Shown one piece after another: positions 5,418-7,199 of a stretch of 7,199 nucleotides of DNA. The notes under the pieces are model-generated. The model was not told the DNA's origin. It saw only the letters and a program-made list of their open reading frames with translations, and made no database searches. Origin of the DNA: Burkholderiaceae bacterium (GTDB taxonomy: Bacteria; Pseudomonadota; Gammaproteobacteria; Burkholderiales; Burkholderiaceae_C); contig JALRFN010000143.1 of NCBI GenBank assembly GCA_023268425.1, positions 1-7,199 on the forward strand. The letters are read 5' to 3'. Within the stretch, counting starts at the first letter, position 1. Each line of letters starts with the position of its first letter. Made by a program: the position numbers and the translations under genes.

Positions 5418-7199
5418 TTAATGGGCTTGTGCTGGACGCGCAGTCAGATCGGCCAGCGCCTCGCGCAGCGCTTGCAGCGCGAGCGGTTTGGTCAACAGGC
5501 GATTCACGCCGGCGTGGATCGCTTTTTCTCGCGTGTCTTCAAACACATCGGCAGTGATCGCAAAAATAGGCACGGCGTTCATCGGGGCGGGCAGGGCGCG
5601 TATGCCTCGTGTGGCTTGCAGGCCATCCATCACCGGCATGTGAATATCCATCAGCACCAAATCAAACACATGACCACGCGCGGCGTGTAAAGCGTCAGCG
5701 CCGTTTTCGCACAGGGTGACTTGACAGCCCATGCGCGCCAACACCGCGCAAATGAACTGTTGGTTGACGACGTTGTCTTCGGCCACCAAGACGTCCAATT
5801 GGCCAGGCGCCCGCGCCGAGTCAGGTGCCGCGATGGGCGACTGCGGCGCATCAACCGGCTCTAGGGGCACTTGCAAGGTGAAGGTGGAACCTTGTCCAGC
5901 CATGCTCTGCACTTGAATGTCGCCGCCCATCAAACGTGCCAGTGACAGCGAGATTTGCAGGCCAAGCCCGGCGCCGCCATGGCTGCGGCTGAGGTGGTTT
6001 TGAATTTGGTGAAAGCGTTGAAACAGCGCTTTGAGCTCGTGCTCGTCTATGCCCGTGCCGGTGTCGCAGACCGCTATTTCAAGCCAATCCTCAGACGCGG
6101 GGCCGGGTGCTGCGCGCCGCGTGGCGCGGATGCGCACCAGACCTTGTTCGGTGAACTTGATCGCGTTGTTCGCGAGGTTGATGAGGATTTGGCGCAAACG
6201 TGTCGGGTCTACCGAGAGCCACAGCGTTTCAGGCAAGTCGCAAGCAAGTTGCAACTGCAGCTGCTTGTTGTGCGCCAGGGGTTGCATCAGGGCTTCGACT
6301 TCGCGCAACAAGGCCACCACGTTGGTGGGCTCTTTGCGAATCTTGATCTTGCCGGACTCCAGCGCCGATGTGTCCAAAATGTCGTTGAGCAGTTGCAACA
6401 GGTGTTTGGCTGAATTGCGGATGGTGCGGACCCAGGCACGTTGATCGGCTTGAAGTGGCGATTGCTCCAAGATTTCCAGCCACCCCATGATGCCGTTGAA
6501 CGGTGTACGCAATTCGTGACTCATGTTGGCGAGAAAGACGCTCTTGCCTCGGTTGGCGCGCTCTGCATCGCCTTGGGCGATGACCAGCGCCTGGTTGAGT
6601 TCGCGCAGGGCTTGTTGCTCGCGTTGTTGGTTGCGGTGGCGCCACAGCAGACCCAAGATGGCCACCAGCAACAGGCTGAGCTGCGCGATGGTGAGCCCGA
6701 TGATTTGCGTGTTTTGACGCAGCAGCGCTTGGGTTTGCGACTCCAGCAACTTGCTGGAGATCAAGTCGGCCTGGTTGCCCAAGGCTTGGCTGTTGACCTG
6801 CAATTGTTCAAAGCGCGCTGACAAGTTGCGCACAGCAGCGACATCGGGTTTCGGCGCAAAAATCAGACCGTCAGCCTCTGGCAAGATGGTTTCTAGCGCG
6901 TCCAAAGTGCTCGCGGCTTGTGTTTCGTCGAGCAGGGCTTTTGAGCCGCGAGAGTCGCGCAAGACCGCAATTTTGCTGAACAAAATGTCCAAGCGCAGGC
7001 GCAACTCGTCAAGCGGTGGTGCGGGGTCTTGAAGGCGCCATGCGCGCAAGGCGGCGCTGAAACGCAAGACTTCTCGGTCCAGTAAAAACGCGGGGGCCGT
7101 GATCGAGTCCACGCGCATGCGCTGGCGCTCGATCAAGGCCTGGCGCTGGCTCAATTCAAACACCAGCAGCCCGCTCATCAGCAAGGCCAGTGTGGCCGC
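5418..7199 (-). CDS. Hybrid sensor histidine kinase/response regulator, N-terminus outside window
   Basis: This inner-membrane signalling kinase autophosphorylates on histidine and passes the phosphate to its own receiver domain. 593 residues are visible and the frame stays open to the window edge with a hydrophobic AATALALLMSGLLVF, so the start lies outside; the TTG at 7184 is not a credible start. Fragment residues 1-13 are the end of TM1. About 15-165 form a helical extracytoplasmic sensor region, and 166-186 are TM2. A linker coiled coil follows, then HisKA with H228 in SHELRTPFNG. The ATPase domain has the N box (LINLANNAIKF), G1 motif DTGTGID (379-385), an F box near FQRFHQ and G2 motif GGAGLGLQ (408-415). 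A receiver (about 468-585) has the acidic pair in VAEDN, phosphoacceptor D518 in LMDIHMP, T549 and K571. The protein ends shortly after the receiver, with no HPt domain. Catalytically it looks intact; the signal is unknown and the target regulator is not in the window. Confidence 0.94.
   Translation of the reverse strand, partial: AATLALLMSGLLVFELSQRQALIERQRMRVDSITAPAFLLDREVLRFSAALRAWRLQDPAPPLDELRLRLDILFSKIAVLRDSRGSKALLDETQAASTLDALETILPEADGLIFAPKPDVAAVRNLSARFEQLQVNSQALGNQADLISSKLLESQTQALLRQNTQIIGLTIAQLSLLLVAILGLLWRHRNQQREQQALRELNQALVIAQGDAERANRGKSVFLANMSHELRTPFNGIMGWLEILEQSPLQADQRAWVRTIRNSAKHLLQLLNDILDTSALESGKIKIRKEPTNVVALLREVEALMQPLAHNKQLQLQLACDLPETLWLSVDPTRLRQILINLANNAIKFTEQGLVRIRATRRAAPGPASEDWLEIAVCDTGTGIDEHELKALFQRFHQIQNHLSRSHGGAGLGLQISLSLARLMGGDIQVQSMAGQGSTFTLQVPLEPVDAPQSPIAAPDSARAPGQLDVLVAEDNVVNQQFICAVLARMGCQVTLCENGADALHAARGHVFDLVLMDIHMPVMDGLQATRGIRALPAPMNAVPIFAITADVFEDTREKAIHAGVNRLLTKPLALQALREALADLTARPAQAH
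6741..6759. repeat. Perfect short palindrome inside the kinase gene
   Basis: CTCCAGCAA (6741-6749) and TTGCTGGAG (6751-6759) are exact inverse complements around a single central base. As RNA this gives an 8 bp stem with a three-base loop. It lies in codons for residues just before TM2 (around SKLLES). The symmetry is plain in the sequence; any function is unknown and it may be an accident of leucine, glutamate and serine codons. Confidence 0.5.

Overview
The window looks like ordinary chromosomal sequence from a GC-rich betaproteobacterium. The protein styles and gene content fit Burkholderiales, probably the Comamonadaceae; this is inferred from how the proteins read and is not a database result. 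I see no insertion sequence, phage gene, CRISPR array, attachment site or composition break that would mark an accessory island.

Layout from left to right: (1) The 3' part of leuA, encoding 2-isopropylmalate synthase, runs rightward off the left edge and ends in a strong hairpin terminator. (2) A leftward tRNA-Ser(GGA) gene follows, with an encoded CCA end, its own downstream terminator and a candidate promoter. (3) A leftward two-gene operon follows. A short NfeD-type membrane protein is transcribed first and a stomatin/paraslipin-type SPFH protein second, 22 bases apart. (4) A 145-base divergent intergenic region contains a small symmetric operator-like sequence. (5) A rightward 754-residue PLP-dependent arginine/lysine/ornithine decarboxylase of the AdiA/CadA/SpeC fold follows. 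(6) A short convergent gap holds a long imperfect hairpin. (7) A leftward hybrid sensor histidine kinase, with a receiver domain but no HPt domain, runs off the right edge and lacks its extreme N-terminus.

The genes do not form one pathway. LeuA commits carbon to leucine. The SPFH and NfeD proteins form a classic pair that builds membrane microdomains. The decarboxylase makes a polyamine or diamine and has no neighbouring antiporter. The kinase senses an unknown signal, and its gene only converges on the decarboxylase gene. I found no previously undescribed system. The points most worth checking are transcription across the nfeD-SPFH-tRNA junction, the divergent control region, the substrate of the orphan decarboxylase, and the missing phosphotransfer partner of the kinase.
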